Source: an uncultured Polaromonas sp. (GTDB lineage: Bacteria > Pseudomonadota > Gammaproteobacteria > Burkholderiales > Burkholderiaceae). Taken from it: a stretch of DNA of 15,902 nt. Made by a program: the position numbers and the translations under genes. The stretch covers positions 1 through 15,902 of the forward strand of contig CAMLDT010000066.1 of assembly GCA_946479075.1 (NCBI GenBank), in the 5' to 3' direction. The notes beneath the pieces are model-generated. The model saw only the letters and a list, made by a program, of their open reading frames with translations. It did no database searches and was not told the DNA's origin. Below, piece after piece: positions 1 through 7,938 of the stretch (position 1 is the stretch's first letter; each line of letters begins with the position of its first letter).

Positions 1-123
1 CAGGCCCTTGATCGGCTGCAGGTCGTCCAGAATCACTGCGGCGGCGACCACGGGACCGGCCAGCGGGCCGCGGCCGGCCTCGTCCACACCCGCCCACAAG
101 CCGGGCGTGTCCCAGGACAACAT
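1..123 (-). CDS. rnhB: Ribonuclease HII, 5' part only (gene runs off the left edge)
   Basis: RNase HII cuts the RNA strand of RNA/DNA hybrids and removes single ribonucleotides misincorporated into DNA. Only the first 41 codons are present. The translation carries the family's first catalytic block, [10 protein letters not shown], at residues 14-23, with the acidic metal ligands D14 and E15, followed by the usual hydrophobic strand (PVVAAAVIL). The ATG lies 7 bases after the lpxB stop, and AGG within the end of lpxB can act as a weak ribosome binding site. This lpxB-rnhB order is the common one in proteobacteria, so the gene is probably the next cistron of the same operon. The rest of the protein is outside the window, so its intactness cannot be judged. 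Confidence 0.93.
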   Translation of the reverse strand, partial: MLSWDTPGLWAGVDEAGRGPLAGPVVAAAVILDDLQPIKGL

Positions 124-130
124 GACCTGT

Positions 131-1393
131 TCAGCCTGCAAGAATGTTCTGGATCGCATCGGTGGCTATTTTCGCGGTATCGCGCTGCAGTTCCTCATGC
201 AGCTTTGTAAATCGTTGTTCGACAGCGTGGATTTTTTCAGGTGCCGAGATTTTCGCATCCAGCCACGTTAAAACGCCAGCGGCCAGCGCGTGCGGCGTGG
301 CGGCGTCCTGCAGCAGTTCGGGCACCACAAAATCGCGGCACAGGATGTTGGGCAGGCCCACCCAGGGCTGCAGCTTCTTGCGGCGCATGATCTGCCAGGA
401 CAGCCAGTTCATGTTGTAGGCAATCACCATGGGGCGCTTGAACAGCGCCGCCTCCAGGGTCGCGGTGCCGCTGGCGATCAGCGTCACGTCGCAGGCCGCC
501 AGCACCGCGTGGGACTGGCCCGCGACGATCTGCACACGCCCTGCCATGCCGGCGGACTGGGCGGCACGCTCGATCAGCGCCTGCAGCATGGGGACCGCAG
601 GCACTATGATTTTGATAGCTGGATGCGCTCGCTGCACAAGGGCCGCAGCCTCAAAGAACCTTGAACTGAGATAGTCGATCTCGGAACGGCGGCTGCCAGG
701 CAAAAGCGCCAGCACCAGGTCGTCCGGCTGCAGACCGAGCTGCCGGCGCGCTGCCGCGCGATCCGGTTGCATGGGAATCACACTGGCCAGCGGATGGCCG
801 ACGTAGGTGGCCGCAATGCCGTGTTTTGCCAGCAGGGCCGGCTCAAAAGGGAAGATGCACAACACGTGGTCCACGCTGCGGCGGATTTTCTCGACCCGGT
901 CCGCCCGCCAGGCCCAGACCGAAGGGCTCACAAAGTGAACCGTCTTGATGCCGGCTGCCTTGAGGTCGGCTTCGAGATCGAGGTTGAAGTCCGGCGCATC
1001 CACGCCGATGAACACATCGGGACGCTGGTCCAGCAATTTCTGCCGAAGTTGACGGCGTATGCCGACGATCTCGCGGTAGTGCCGCAGCACCTCCACATAT
1101 CCGCGCACCGCCAGCTTCTCGCTGGGCCACCAGGCCTGGAAACCGCGGCGCGCCATCTGGGCGCCGCCGATACCGCCGGCTGTCAGCCCGGGCCAGCGCG
1201 CGCGAAAACCATCGAGCAGCAGGCCGGCCAGCAGGTCGCCGGAGGTTTCACCGGCCACCATGGCGAAGTTCGCCCCCACGCTTGCCACTTCGTGTGCTGC
1301 GCTGCCCCCAAAAGGGGCTAATTTTCCTTGGGACGGCCCTGCGGAAAATTGCTCCCTCTCCACGCCAGGCACAGCGCTGGGTGCGTCGGGCAC
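131..1393 (-). CDS. lpxB: Lipid-A-disaccharide synthase (GT19) with repeat-derived N-terminal extension
   Basis: LpxB joins UDP-2,3-diacylglucosamine and lipid X to give the tetra-acyl disaccharide of lipid A, at the inner face of the inner membrane. The enzyme core begins near residue 43 ([12 protein letters not shown]) and includes GVDAPDFN (130-137), SPSVWAWR (156-163) and LPGSRRSEI (231-239), all typical of the family. The frame has 420 codons, against about 380 in E. coli; the excess is at the N terminus. A GTG at 1391-1393 has AGGA five bases upstream (1399-1402) and starts 7 bases after the lpxA stop, so I take it as the start. Residues roughly 13-42 are then encoded by a palindromic intergenic-type repeat (see separate entry). 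The alternative is ATG at 1259-1261, which would remove part of the first beta strand. Residues 248-264 coincide with another dispersed repeat. Confidence 0.93.
   Translation of the reverse strand: MPDAPSAVPGVEREQFSAGPSQGKLAPFGGSAAHEVASVGANFAMVAGETSGDLLAGLLLDGFRARWPGLTAGGIGGAQMARRGFQAWWPSEKLAVRGYVEVLRHYREIVGIRRQLRQKLLDQRPDVFIGVDAPDFNLDLEADLKAAGIKTVHFVSPSVWAWRADRVEKIRRSVDHVLCIFPFEPALLAKHGIAATYVGHPLASVIPMQPDRAAARRQLGLQPDDLVLALLPGSRRSEIDYLSSRFFEAAALVQRAHPAIKIIVPAVPMLQALIERAAQSAGMAGRVQIVAGQSHAVLAACDVTLIASGTATLEAALFKRPMVIAYNMNWLSWQIMRRKKLQPWVGLPNILCRDFVVPELLQDAATPHALAAGVLTWLDAKISAPEKIHAVEQRFTKLHEELQRDTAKIATDAIQNILAG
604..650 (+). repeat. 47-bp dispersed repeat, copy in lpxB coding sequence
   Basis: This stretch aligns without gaps with the intergenic copy at 14161-14207; by hand count 32 of 47 positions agree. 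Shared blocks are CTAT (1-4), TAGCTG (13-18), GCGC (22-25), GGGC (37-40) and CAGCC (43-47). Pairing of GCTG with CAGC is kept, and the inner stem pairs with one G-T wobble. It is in frame within lpxB, residues 248-264. Confidence 0.55.
1272..1357 (-). repeat. Palindromic intergenic-type repeat inside the 5' end of lpxB
   Basis: Two inverted repeats lie side by side: GCCCC/GGGGC around 1304-1318, and AATTTTCC/GGAAAATT (1320-1327 and 1343-1350, 15-base spacer) with a nested GGG/CCC at 1330-1339. They are followed on the minus strand by GGGGGCAGCGCAGC and, near the end, GTGGGGGCG. I recall similar elements (GGCCGTCCCAAGG next to a G-rich palindrome, ending GCGTGGGGGC) as common between genes in Comamonadaceae; this is memory, not a search. 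Here the element lies within the lpxB frame without a stop. Edges are approximate. Confidence 0.7.
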
Positions 1394-1400
1394 GATGGTC

Positions 1401-2195
1401 CTAACGCACGATGCCGCGTTGCGGCGACGTGGCTTCCAGGAAGCCCAGCATCATCTGCACGTCCGACCCGGCCTCGGGGTGCTGGGCCGTCAGCCCGGCG
1501 ATACGCGCCCTCGCCTGCTCCAGGGTCAGGTCCTCGCGGTACAGGGCCTTGTGCATGGCCTTGACGGCCGCGATGCGGTCGGGGGAAAAGCCGCGCCGGC
1601 GCAGGCCCTCGAAGTTCATGGAGCGGGCCGCAGCCGGCTGGCCCTGGCTCATCACAAACGGCGGCAGGTCGGCAAACAGCAGCGAACACATGGCCGTCAT
1701 GCTGTGGGCGCCCAGCCGCACAAACTGGTGCACCACGGTAAAGCCACCCAGGATCACCCAGTCGCCCACGTGCACATGACCCGCCAGCTGCGAATTGTTG
1801 GCGAAGATCGTGTGGTTGCCGACGTCGCAGTCATGCGCCAGATGCACATAAGCCATGATCCAGTTGTCGTTGCCCACACGTGTCACGCCGGTGTCGCCGG
1901 GCGAGCCGATGTTGAAGGTGCAGAACTCGCGGATGGTGTTGCGGTCGCCGATCACCAGCTCGCAGGGTTCGCCCGCGTACTTCTTGTCCTGCGGAATCGC
2001 TCCCAGCGAGTTGAACTGGAAAATGCGATTGTCGCGCCCGATGGTGGTGTGGCCCTCGATCACGCAATGCGCGCCGACCGTCGTGCCGGCACCGATACGC
2101 ACATGCGGCCCGATCACGGTGTAAGGGCCAACGCTGACGCTGCTGTCGAGCTGGGCCGCGGGATCAACCAGCGCGGTGGGATGAATGCCTGTCAC
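1401..2195 (-). CDS. lpxA: UDP-N-acetylglucosamine acyltransferase
   Basis: LpxA transfers a 3-hydroxyacyl chain from acyl-ACP to the 3-OH of UDP-GlcNAc, the first step of lipid A synthesis, as a cytosolic homotrimer. The protein is a left-handed beta-helix made of hexapeptide repeats (for example [20 protein letters not shown]). The catalytic region is [13 protein letters not shown], with the expected base at H121 when counted from the chosen start. A helical C-terminal part follows. I chose GTG at 2193-2195, which gives 264 residues (262 in E. coli) beginning [11 protein letters not shown], matching the family N terminus. It lies 23 bases after the fabZ stop, with only a weak GAAAG as possible ribosome binding site. 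An upstream ATG at 2243 would overlap fabZ and add 16 residues unlike the family. Confidence 0.95.
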   Translation of the reverse strand: MTGIHPTALVDPAAQLDSSVSVGPYTVIGPHVRIGAGTTVGAHCVIEGHTTIGRDNRIFQFNSLGAIPQDKKYAGEPCELVIGDRNTIREFCTFNIGSPGDTGVTRVGNDNWIMAYVHLAHDCDVGNHTIFANNSQLAGHVHVGDWVILGGFTVVHQFVRLGAHSMTAMCSLLFADLPPFVMSQGQPAAARSMNFEGLRRRGFSPDRIAAVKAMHKALYREDLTLEQARARIAGLTAQHPEAGSDVQMMLGFLEATSPQRGIVR

Positions 2196-2218
2196 GAAAA
2201 ACGCTTTCGCTGGCTGGC

Positions 2219-2659
2219 TCAGGCGATGCTGCGCATGGTGCACATCAGTTCGGCCTCACAGGCCATGTTGTCATCCACACGGGCGACGCCCTTGAACTTG
2301 AAGACGCCGGCCTTGAGCCGTTCCAGCGTCACGTCCATCACGAGCTGGTCGCCTGGCTCCACCGGCCGCTTGAAACGCGCGCCGTCGATACCGGCAAAGT
2401 AATACACCGTCTTGTCGTCGGGGGTGATGCCCTGCATGTCAAAAGCCAGCAAGGCCGCGGCCTGCGCCATGGCTTCGAGCATCAACACACCCGGCATCAC
2501 CGGCCGGTGCGGGAAATGCCCGGTAAAAAACGGCTCGTTCATGGTGACGTTTTTCAGCGCCTTGATGCGTTTGCCCTTCTCGAGTTCGAGCACGCGGTCC
2601 ACCAGCAGGAAGGGGTAACGGTGCGGCAACTGCTTGAGGATTTGGTGGATGTCCATCAT
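2219..2659 (-). CDS. fabZ: 3-hydroxyacyl-[acyl-carrier-protein] dehydratase
   Basis: FabZ dehydrates 3-hydroxyacyl-ACP to trans-2-enoyl-ACP in type II fatty acid synthesis. It competes with LpxA and LpxD for 3-hydroxyacyl-ACP, which is the usual explanation for its place between the lpx genes. The hot-dog fold signature is clear: [13 protein letters not shown] near the N terminus, then [20 protein letters not shown] with catalytic H48 and E62. The length of 146 residues is normal. Two ATG codons are adjacent (2657-2659 and 2654-2656); the first overlaps the lpxD stop as ATGA, which suggests coupled translation. The reading frame stays open upstream into lpxD, but that stretch has no family similarity. 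Confidence 0.96.
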   Translation of the reverse strand: MMDIHQILKQLPHRYPFLLVDRVLELEKGKRIKALKNVTMNEPFFTGHFPHRPVMPGVLMLEAMAQAAALLAFDMQGITPDDKTVYYFAGIDGARFKRPVEPGDQLVMDVTLERLKAGVFKFKGVARVDDNMACEAELMCTMRSIA

Positions 2660-3723
2660 GATTTTTCGGGGTTCTTTCGAGAGGCTGTACCGGTGGTCTG
2701 CTCCAGCACCTTCAGGCGTTCGCGCAAGGCGTGAAGCTGTTTGAGGCTGGCGGCATTTTTTTCCCAGCTCGCATTGTCGTCGATGGGAAACAGCCCGGTG
2801 TAATGCCCAGGCTTGCGGATGGAACGCGTGACGACAGAAGAGGCCGAGATGTGCACGTGATCGGCCAGGTTCAGGTGTCCCAGCACCACCGCGCCACCGC
2901 CTATGGTGCAATGGGCACCTATGGTTGCACTGCCGGCCACACCGACGCAGCCGGCCATGGCCGTGTGTTTACCGATATGCACGTTGTGACCGATCTGGAT
3001 CAGGTTGTCGAGCTTGACGCCGTCTTCGATCACGGTGTCTTCCAGTGCGCCGCGGTCGATGCAGGTGTTTGCGCCGATCTCGACGTCATTGCCGATACGG
3101 ACCGCACCGAGTTGCTCGATCTTTTCCCAGCCGCCGTCGCGCGGCGCAAAACCAAAGCCGTCTGCGCCGATCACCGCACCAGCATGCACGATGCAGCGCT
3201 CGCCAATGACGCAGCCGCCGGCGACAGTCACGCGGGGCGCAAGGCGGGTTCCTGCGCCTATGCGCGCGCCCTCGCCCACCACGCCATGCTCACCCACGCG
3301 AACGCCCGCCGCCAGAACCGCATCGGCACCCACGAAAGCAAAGGCCGCCACCGCAACGCCTTCGCCAAGCCGGGCCAGCGGATCCACAAAAGCACTGGGG
3401 TGGATGCCGGTGGCCAAAGCACGCTGGTGGTGCTGTTTCCAGAGCTGCGTGATGCGGGCGAAATAGAGATAAGGGTCACTGACGACAATGCAGGCTCCAC
3501 GCTGTGTCGCCGCTTGCGCCGCCTGCGGCCCGACCACCACGCAGCCGGCGGCAGATTGCGCCAGCTGGTTCTGGTACTTCAGGTTGCTGAGGAAACTGAG
3601 CTCGGCAGGTCCGGCAGACGCCAGTGTTGCCAGCCGCTCTATCCGCAAATCCGGATCGCCCACCAGCCGGGCATCAAAGTCAGCCGCCAGGGCTGCGACG
3701 ATGTCCCCGAGTCTGAGCGTCAC
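2656..3723 (-). CDS. lpxD: UDP-3-O-(3-hydroxyacyl)glucosamine N-acyltransferase
   Basis: LpxD adds the second 3-hydroxyacyl chain to the 2-amino group of UDP-3-O-acylglucosamine, the third step of lipid A synthesis, in the cytosol. The N-terminal uridine-binding domain (about residues 1-105, with [10 protein letters not shown]) is followed by a hexapeptide-repeat beta-helix (about 107-305) holding GADGFGF (186-192) and IGHNVHIG with the catalytic base H246. A charged C-terminal helix ends the protein. The length of 355 residues is close to the 341 of E. coli. The start is a GTG at 3721-3723, 21 bases after the skp stop, with GGGCCAGG just before it as a possible ribosome binding site. The stop overlaps the fabZ start. 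Confidence 0.95.
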   Translation of the reverse strand: MTLRLGDIVAALAADFDARLVGDPDLRIERLATLASAGPAELSFLSNLKYQNQLAQSAAGCVVVGPQAAQAATQRGACIVVSDPYLYFARITQLWKQHHQRALATGIHPSAFVDPLARLGEGVAVAAFAFVGADAVLAAGVRVGEHGVVGEGARIGAGTRLAPRVTVAGGCVIGERCIVHAGAVIGADGFGFAPRDGGWEKIEQLGAVRIGNDVEIGANTCIDRGALEDTVIEDGVKLDNLIQIGHNVHIGKHTAMAGCVGVAGSATIGAHCTIGGGAVVLGHLNLADHVHISASSVVTRSIRKPGHYTGLFPIDDNASWEKNAASLKQLHALRERLKVLEQTTGTASRKNPEKS

Positions 3724-3744
3724 GCCTGGCCCGTGATGAAACGC

Positions 3745-4251
3745 TTATTTGGCAGCGTTGAGCGCCTTGATGACCTTGTCGGTGATGTCGTGCTTGGGAT
3801 TGGCATATACCGCTTCCTGCAGAACCAGGTCGTATTTTTCGGTTTCGGCAACCGCCTTGACGACCTTGTTGGCGCGTTCGATGACCTGCTGCAGCTCTTC
3901 ATTCTTGCGCGCATTGAGGTCTTCCTGGAATTCCCGGCGCTTGCGCTGGAAGTCGCGATCCTGTTCGACCAGTTGCTTCTGGCGGGTCGCGCGCTGGCTC
4001 TCCGACAGCGTCGGCGCTTCACGCTCGAACTTGTCTGCCATGGTCTTGAGTTGCGTGCCGAGGTCGCCAAGGTCTTTCTCGCGCTTGCCGAACTCCTGCT
4101 CCAGCTTGGCCTGCGCCGCCTTGGCGGAGTTGGCTTCCCGGAAAATCCGGTCAATGTTGACAATGCCGATCTTGAACTCCTGCGCACCCGCCGCGCAGGT
4201 GAGCATGGCCATCACGGCAGCCAGAAATAGCTTGGAGGAAAAATGCTTCAT
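3745..4251 (-). CDS. skp: Periplasmic chaperone of the Skp/OmpH family
   Basis: Skp holds unfolded outer-membrane proteins in the periplasm and delivers them to the BAM complex. The 168-residue protein begins with a signal peptide: K2 and K7, a hydrophobic core at about 8-21, and a probable cut after AGA at residue 23. Cys19 is not in a proper lipobox. The mature part opens with the OmpH strand FKIGIVNIDRIF, followed by a long charged alpha-helical hairpin (about 45-130, rich in K, E, Q and R) that forms the tentacles of the trimer, and ends in a short strand/helix (YDLVLQEAVYANP). Its ATG shares one base with the bamA stop (TAATG), so the two are probably translationally coupled, matching their joint role. 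Confidence 0.94.
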   Translation of the reverse strand: MKHFSSKLFLAAVMAMLTCAAGAQEFKIGIVNIDRIFREANSAKAAQAKLEQEFGKREKDLGDLGTQLKTMADKFEREAPTLSESQRATRQKQLVEQDRDFQRKRREFQEDLNARKNEELQQVIERANKVVKAVAETEKYDLVLQEAVYANPKHDITDKVIKALNAAK

Positions 4252-6545
4252 TAGAACGATGTACCAATCTGGAATTGCAATCTCTGAATTCTATCCGTTG
4301 GCGTCTTGCTCAACGGGTTGGCAATGGCCAGTCGCAACGGTCCCAGCGGGGATATCCAGCTGATGCCGATACCCACCGAAGAACGCAGGTCGCCAAGGCT
4401 GTATTTCTGGTTTTCAGCAAACACATTGCCGGTGTCCACAAACCCGAACAAACGCAGGGTCCTGTCGTTGCCCGCACCCGGGAAAGGCGCCAGGATTTCC
4501 GCGTTCAACGTGATCTTTTTGGGGCCGCCGATGGAGTTGCCCTGGGCATCACGCGGGCCCAGCGTGCCAGGCTCGAAGCCGCGCACCGAACCCAGACCGC
4601 CCGAATAGGAGTTCTTGAACACCGGGAAAGGCTGGCCGTTCAGGCCCTTGCCCCAGCCCAGTTCACCGTTCAGGGCAATGGTGAACTGCTTGTTCAGGGG
4701 AATGTATTTCTGGACCTGGTAGTTCGCACGCAGGAAACGCGCATCGCCGGCCACACCCCAGTCCCCATAAGCGCGCTGGAAAGTACCCTTGCTCGGCACC
4801 AGGGCACTGTCCCGGTCGTCACGCGACCAGCCGACCGTCAGCGGGATGGTGTTGCTCTTGGCGCCGAAGGTGTTGATGTAGTTCTGGTACACCAGCGGAA
4901 GCACCGGACCGGAGATATCGATCTGCTCCAGGCCCACACCAAAATACACCGTATCGACTTCGCTGAAAGGCACGCCGAAACGAACACTGCCCCCGGTAGT
5001 CTTCAGCGCATAGTCACCCCCCTGGCTGTCATACGGCCGGGACGTGCGGGAGTAGATGTCAAAAGTACGCGAAATACCGTCCTTGGTGAAGTAGGGATCC
5101 ACCGTGCTCAGCACAAATTGCCGGTTGTATTTGCCGGTGTTGACTTCCAGGCCCAGATAGTTGCCGGTGCCAAATGCATTTTCCTGCTTGAACCCGAAGA
5201 TCAGCGACAGTTTTTCAGCACTGGAGAAACCCGCACCCAGTTGCAGGTTGCCGGTGGGCTTTTCAACCAGGGCCATGTTCAGGTCGACCTGGTCCGGCGT
5301 GCCCGGGACTTCCTGGGTGTCGATATTGACTTCGGTAAAGTAACCGAGGCGGTCCACGCGGTCGCGCGAGAGCCGGATTTTGTCGCCGTCGTACCAGGAC
5401 GCCTCAAACTGCCGCAATTCCCGGCGCACGACTTCGTCACGGGTGCGGTTATTGCCACTGATGTTGATGCGCCGCACATAGGCCCGGCGCGAAGGGTCAC
5501 CCTGAAGCACAAAAGCCACGCGGTTGCTGGCCCGGTCGATCTCCGGCTTGGCCTCGACCTTGGCAAACGCAAACCCGAAGCTGCCATAGTATTCGGTGAA
5601 AGCCTTTACCGTCTGCGCCACCTGGTCGGCGTTGTAGGCCTCGCCCGGCTTGATGGTGACCAGCGACTTGAATTCTTCCTCGCGCTCCAGGAAATTGCCT
5701 TCCAGTTTGACGCCCGAGACAGTGAAACGCTCACCCTCGGTGACATTGATGGTCACCGAAATGTCCTGCTTGTTCGGCGAAATGGCCACCTGCGTGGAGT
5801 CCACCTTGAATTCAAGGTAGCCCCGTGTCAGGTAGTAAGACCGCAGGGTTTCGATGTCGGCATTGAGCTTGGCGCGCGAATACTGGTTGGACTTGGTGTA
5901 CCAGCTGAGCCAGCCGCCGGTGTTCAGATCAAACAGGCCCCGCAGCGTGGACTCGCTGAAAGCCTTGTTGCCGACAATATTGATTTCCTTGATCTTGGCC
6001 AGGTCGCCCTCAATGACGCTGAAGGTGACATTGACGCGGTTGCGCTCAATCGGCGTCACCGTCGTCAGCACCTCGGCGCCATACAGGCTGCGGTTGATGT
6101 ACTGGCGCTTGAGCTCCTGTTCGGCGCGGTCGGCCAGTGCCTTGTCGAAAGGCCGGCCATCGGCAAGGCCGATATCGCGCAGCGCCTTTTTCAACACGTC
6201 CTTGTCAAATTCCTTGGCGCCGACGAAGTCCACGTCAGCGACGGTGGGGCGCTCTTCCACAATAACCACCAGCACGTCACCACTGACCTCCAGGCGCACG
6301 TCCTTGAACAGGCCCAGCCCGAACAAGGCGCGAATGGCGCTGGCGCCCTTGTCATCGTTGTAGGTTTCGCCCACGCGAAACGGCAGCGACGCGAAAATGG
6401 TTCCAGGCTCCACACGCTGCAGGCCTTCGACGCGAATGTCGCGCACCGTAAAGGGATCCACGGCCCAGGCAGCCTGCGCAATCAGAAAGCTCGCCACGAT
6501 CGCGGATACGCTGCGGAGCTTGAATCGTTTGATTTGTTTTTGCAT
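4251..6545 (-). CDS. bamA: Outer membrane protein assembly factor BamA
   Basis: BamA is the Omp85-family core of the machine that inserts beta-barrel proteins into the outer membrane. The 764 residues comprise a signal peptide (basic start, hydrophobic core about 12-25, probable cut after A28), five POTRA domains (roughly 31-98, 99-178, 181-268, 271-349 and 352-426; the first begins FTVRDIRVEGLQRV), and a C-terminal beta-barrel from about residue 430. The barrel holds the conserved VRGF motif of loop 6 at 654-657 and ends in phenylalanine (QFQIGTSF), the usual outer-membrane targeting signal. The length is normal. The gene starts 12 bases after the rseP stop and shares one base with skp. No clear sigma-E promoter was seen in the very short upstream gap. 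Confidence 0.97.
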   Translation of the reverse strand: MQKQIKRFKLRSVSAIVASFLIAQAAWAVDPFTVRDIRVEGLQRVEPGTIFASLPFRVGETYNDDKGASAIRALFGLGLFKDVRLEVSGDVLVVIVEERPTVADVDFVGAKEFDKDVLKKALRDIGLADGRPFDKALADRAEQELKRQYINRSLYGAEVLTTVTPIERNRVNVTFSVIEGDLAKIKEINIVGNKAFSESTLRGLFDLNTGGWLSWYTKSNQYSRAKLNADIETLRSYYLTRGYLEFKVDSTQVAISPNKQDISVTINVTEGERFTVSGVKLEGNFLEREEEFKSLVTIKPGEAYNADQVAQTVKAFTEYYGSFGFAFAKVEAKPEIDRASNRVAFVLQGDPSRRAYVRRINISGNNRTRDEVVRRELRQFEASWYDGDKIRLSRDRVDRLGYFTEVNIDTQEVPGTPDQVDLNMALVEKPTGNLQLGAGFSSAEKLSLIFGFKQENAFGTGNYLGLEVNTGKYNRQFVLSTVDPYFTKDGISRTFDIYSRTSRPYDSQGGDYALKTTGGSVRFGVPFSEVDTVYFGVGLEQIDISGPVLPLVYQNYINTFGAKSNTIPLTVGWSRDDRDSALVPSKGTFQRAYGDWGVAGDARFLRANYQVQKYIPLNKQFTIALNGELGWGKGLNGQPFPVFKNSYSGGLGSVRGFEPGTLGPRDAQGNSIGGPKKITLNAEILAPFPGAGNDRTLRLFGFVDTGNVFAENQKYSLGDLRSSVGIGISWISPLGPLRLAIANPLSKTPTDRIQRLQFQIGTSF

Positions 6546-6557
6546 GAAAAAAATGGA

Positions 6558-7925
6558 TTAACCCAAAAGCCGGGAGACATCGTTAAACAAGGCAACAGAC
6601 ATCATGGCCAGCAAGATGGCAACGCCACCGCGCTGCAACCGGTCCATCCAGGCGTCAGACACGCTCCTGCCGGTGATCGCCTCCCAAAGATAATACATCA
6701 GGTGCCCACCATCCAGAACCGGCAGTGGCAGTAAATTCAGCACACCCAGGCTGACGCTGATCAGCGCCAAAAACAGCAGGTAAGCGCTCCAGCCGATGCT
6801 CGCCGACTTGCCCGCATAGTCCGCAATCGTCAGCGGTCCGCTGAGGTTTTTCAGGGACGCTTCACCGATCAGCATCTTGCCCATCATCTTGAGCGTCAGC
6901 ACCGACACCTCCCAGGTCCGCACGGCGCCGTTCCACAAGCCCTCCAGCGGCCCGTAACGCACCGTCACCATCGCCGGGGGCGTGCCGACATAGGCGCCGA
7001 TGCGTCCCACGGACTGGCCGCCCTCCTCACGGATTTCCGGTGCAACCTGCAGTTGCAGGGTCTGCCCGCCCCGCAGGATTTGCCAGGTCTCGGCGCCCCT
7101 GGACGCGCGTATCGTCTCGCGCAACTGCTGGCCATCAACAATGGTCTTTTCTCCGATGCGTTGAACCACGTCATCGGTCTGCAAGCCCGATTTTTCCGCG
7201 GCGCCGCCGGGCATGACCTCCCCGATCACCGCCTGGGTCCACGGTCCAAGAATGCCGATCTTCCTGAAAAGCCGGGCGTCCGCATCTGACGCGTTGAGCT
7301 GGCCGAGGGGGAGCAACACACTGCGGGATGCCGTGATGTCCGCGCCCGCCGACTCGCCGACACCGTCGGTGACCTGCAATCGCACATCGCGCCCGCCCAG
7401 CGCTGCACGGGTCAGGCGCCAGCGCAGGTCTTCGAAGGAACGCACGTCTTCCAGCGTGTCATCGTCAAAGGCGGCCTGCTGCACACGTTCGCCCCCACGC
7501 AGGCCGGCGCGTTCAGCCATCGACCCGGCCACCGGGCTGGCCAGCACCGGCTGGGGCTCCTGCATGCCGCTCCAGTTGACCACCGCATACAGCACGATGG
7601 CCAACAGCAGGTTGGCCGCCGGCCCGGCAGCCACAATCGCCGCCCGGGCGCGCAGCGGCCGGTTGTTGAACGCCAGGTGGCGCTCGGCCGGATCGACCGG
7701 GCCTTCGCGCTCATCGAGCATCTTGACGTAGCCGCCCAGCGGCAGCATGCCGATGGAAAACTCGGTTGGCCGGTTTTTCAGCCGCCAGGTGTAAAGGGGT
7801 TTGCCGAAACCGACGGAGAACTTCAGCACCTTGACGCCGCAGGCCACCGCCACGCGGTAATGGCCGTACTCGTGGATGGCAATCAGAATGCCCAGGGCAA
7901 CAACAAAGGCGACCAAGGTCAGCAT
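6558..7925 (-). CDS. rseP: Site-2 zinc metalloprotease RseP (intramembrane)
   Basis: RseP cuts the anti-sigma factor RseA within the inner membrane after DegS cleavage, releasing sigma-E, and also clears signal-peptide remnants. The N-terminal membrane helix carries the zinc motif HEYGH at 18-22. Two PDZ-like regions occupy about residues 110-300 (for example ASPVAGSMAERAGLRGG and GEVMPGGAAEKSGLQTDD). The third metal ligand lies in LNLLPLPVLDGGH, with N397 and D405 matching the family's NxxPxPxLDG motif, and a final membrane helix follows. The length of 455 residues is normal. It starts 13 bases after the dxr stop. Its position just upstream of bamA and skp, typical sigma-E targets, fits its envelope-stress role. 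Confidence 0.96.
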   Translation of the reverse strand: MLTLVAFVVALGILIAIHEYGHYRVAVACGVKVLKFSVGFGKPLYTWRLKNRPTEFSIGMLPLGGYVKMLDEREGPVDPAERHLAFNNRPLRARAAIVAAGPAANLLLAIVLYAVVNWSGMQEPQPVLASPVAGSMAERAGLRGGERVQQAAFDDDTLEDVRSFEDLRWRLTRAALGGRDVRLQVTDGVGESAGADITASRSVLLPLGQLNASDADARLFRKIGILGPWTQAVIGEVMPGGAAEKSGLQTDDVVQRIGEKTIVDGQQLRETIRASRGAETWQILRGGQTLQLQVAPEIREEGGQSVGRIGAYVGTPPAMVTVRYGPLEGLWNGAVRTWEVSVLTLKMMGKMLIGEASLKNLSGPLTIADYAGKSASIGWSAYLLFLALISVSLGVLNLLPLPVLDGGHLMYYLWEAITGRSVSDAWMDRLQRGGVAILLAMMSVALFNDVSRLLG

Positions 7926-7938
7926 GGCGATACTCCGG

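Noticed and set aside
1260..2402. A 380-codon open frame on the plus strand opposite lpxA
   Set aside because: High G+C content gives long antisense frames; the minus strand holds well-supported lpxB, lpxA and fabZ.
2660..2911. N-terminal extension of fabZ
   Set aside because: This is an out-of-frame reading of lpxD; FabZ begins at the ATG that overlaps the lpxD stop.
4275..6734. An 819-codon open frame on the plus strand opposite bamA
   Set aside because: It is a shadow of bamA and the end of rseP: bamA has full domain structure, while the plus-strand product shows no recognisable motif and no gene signals.
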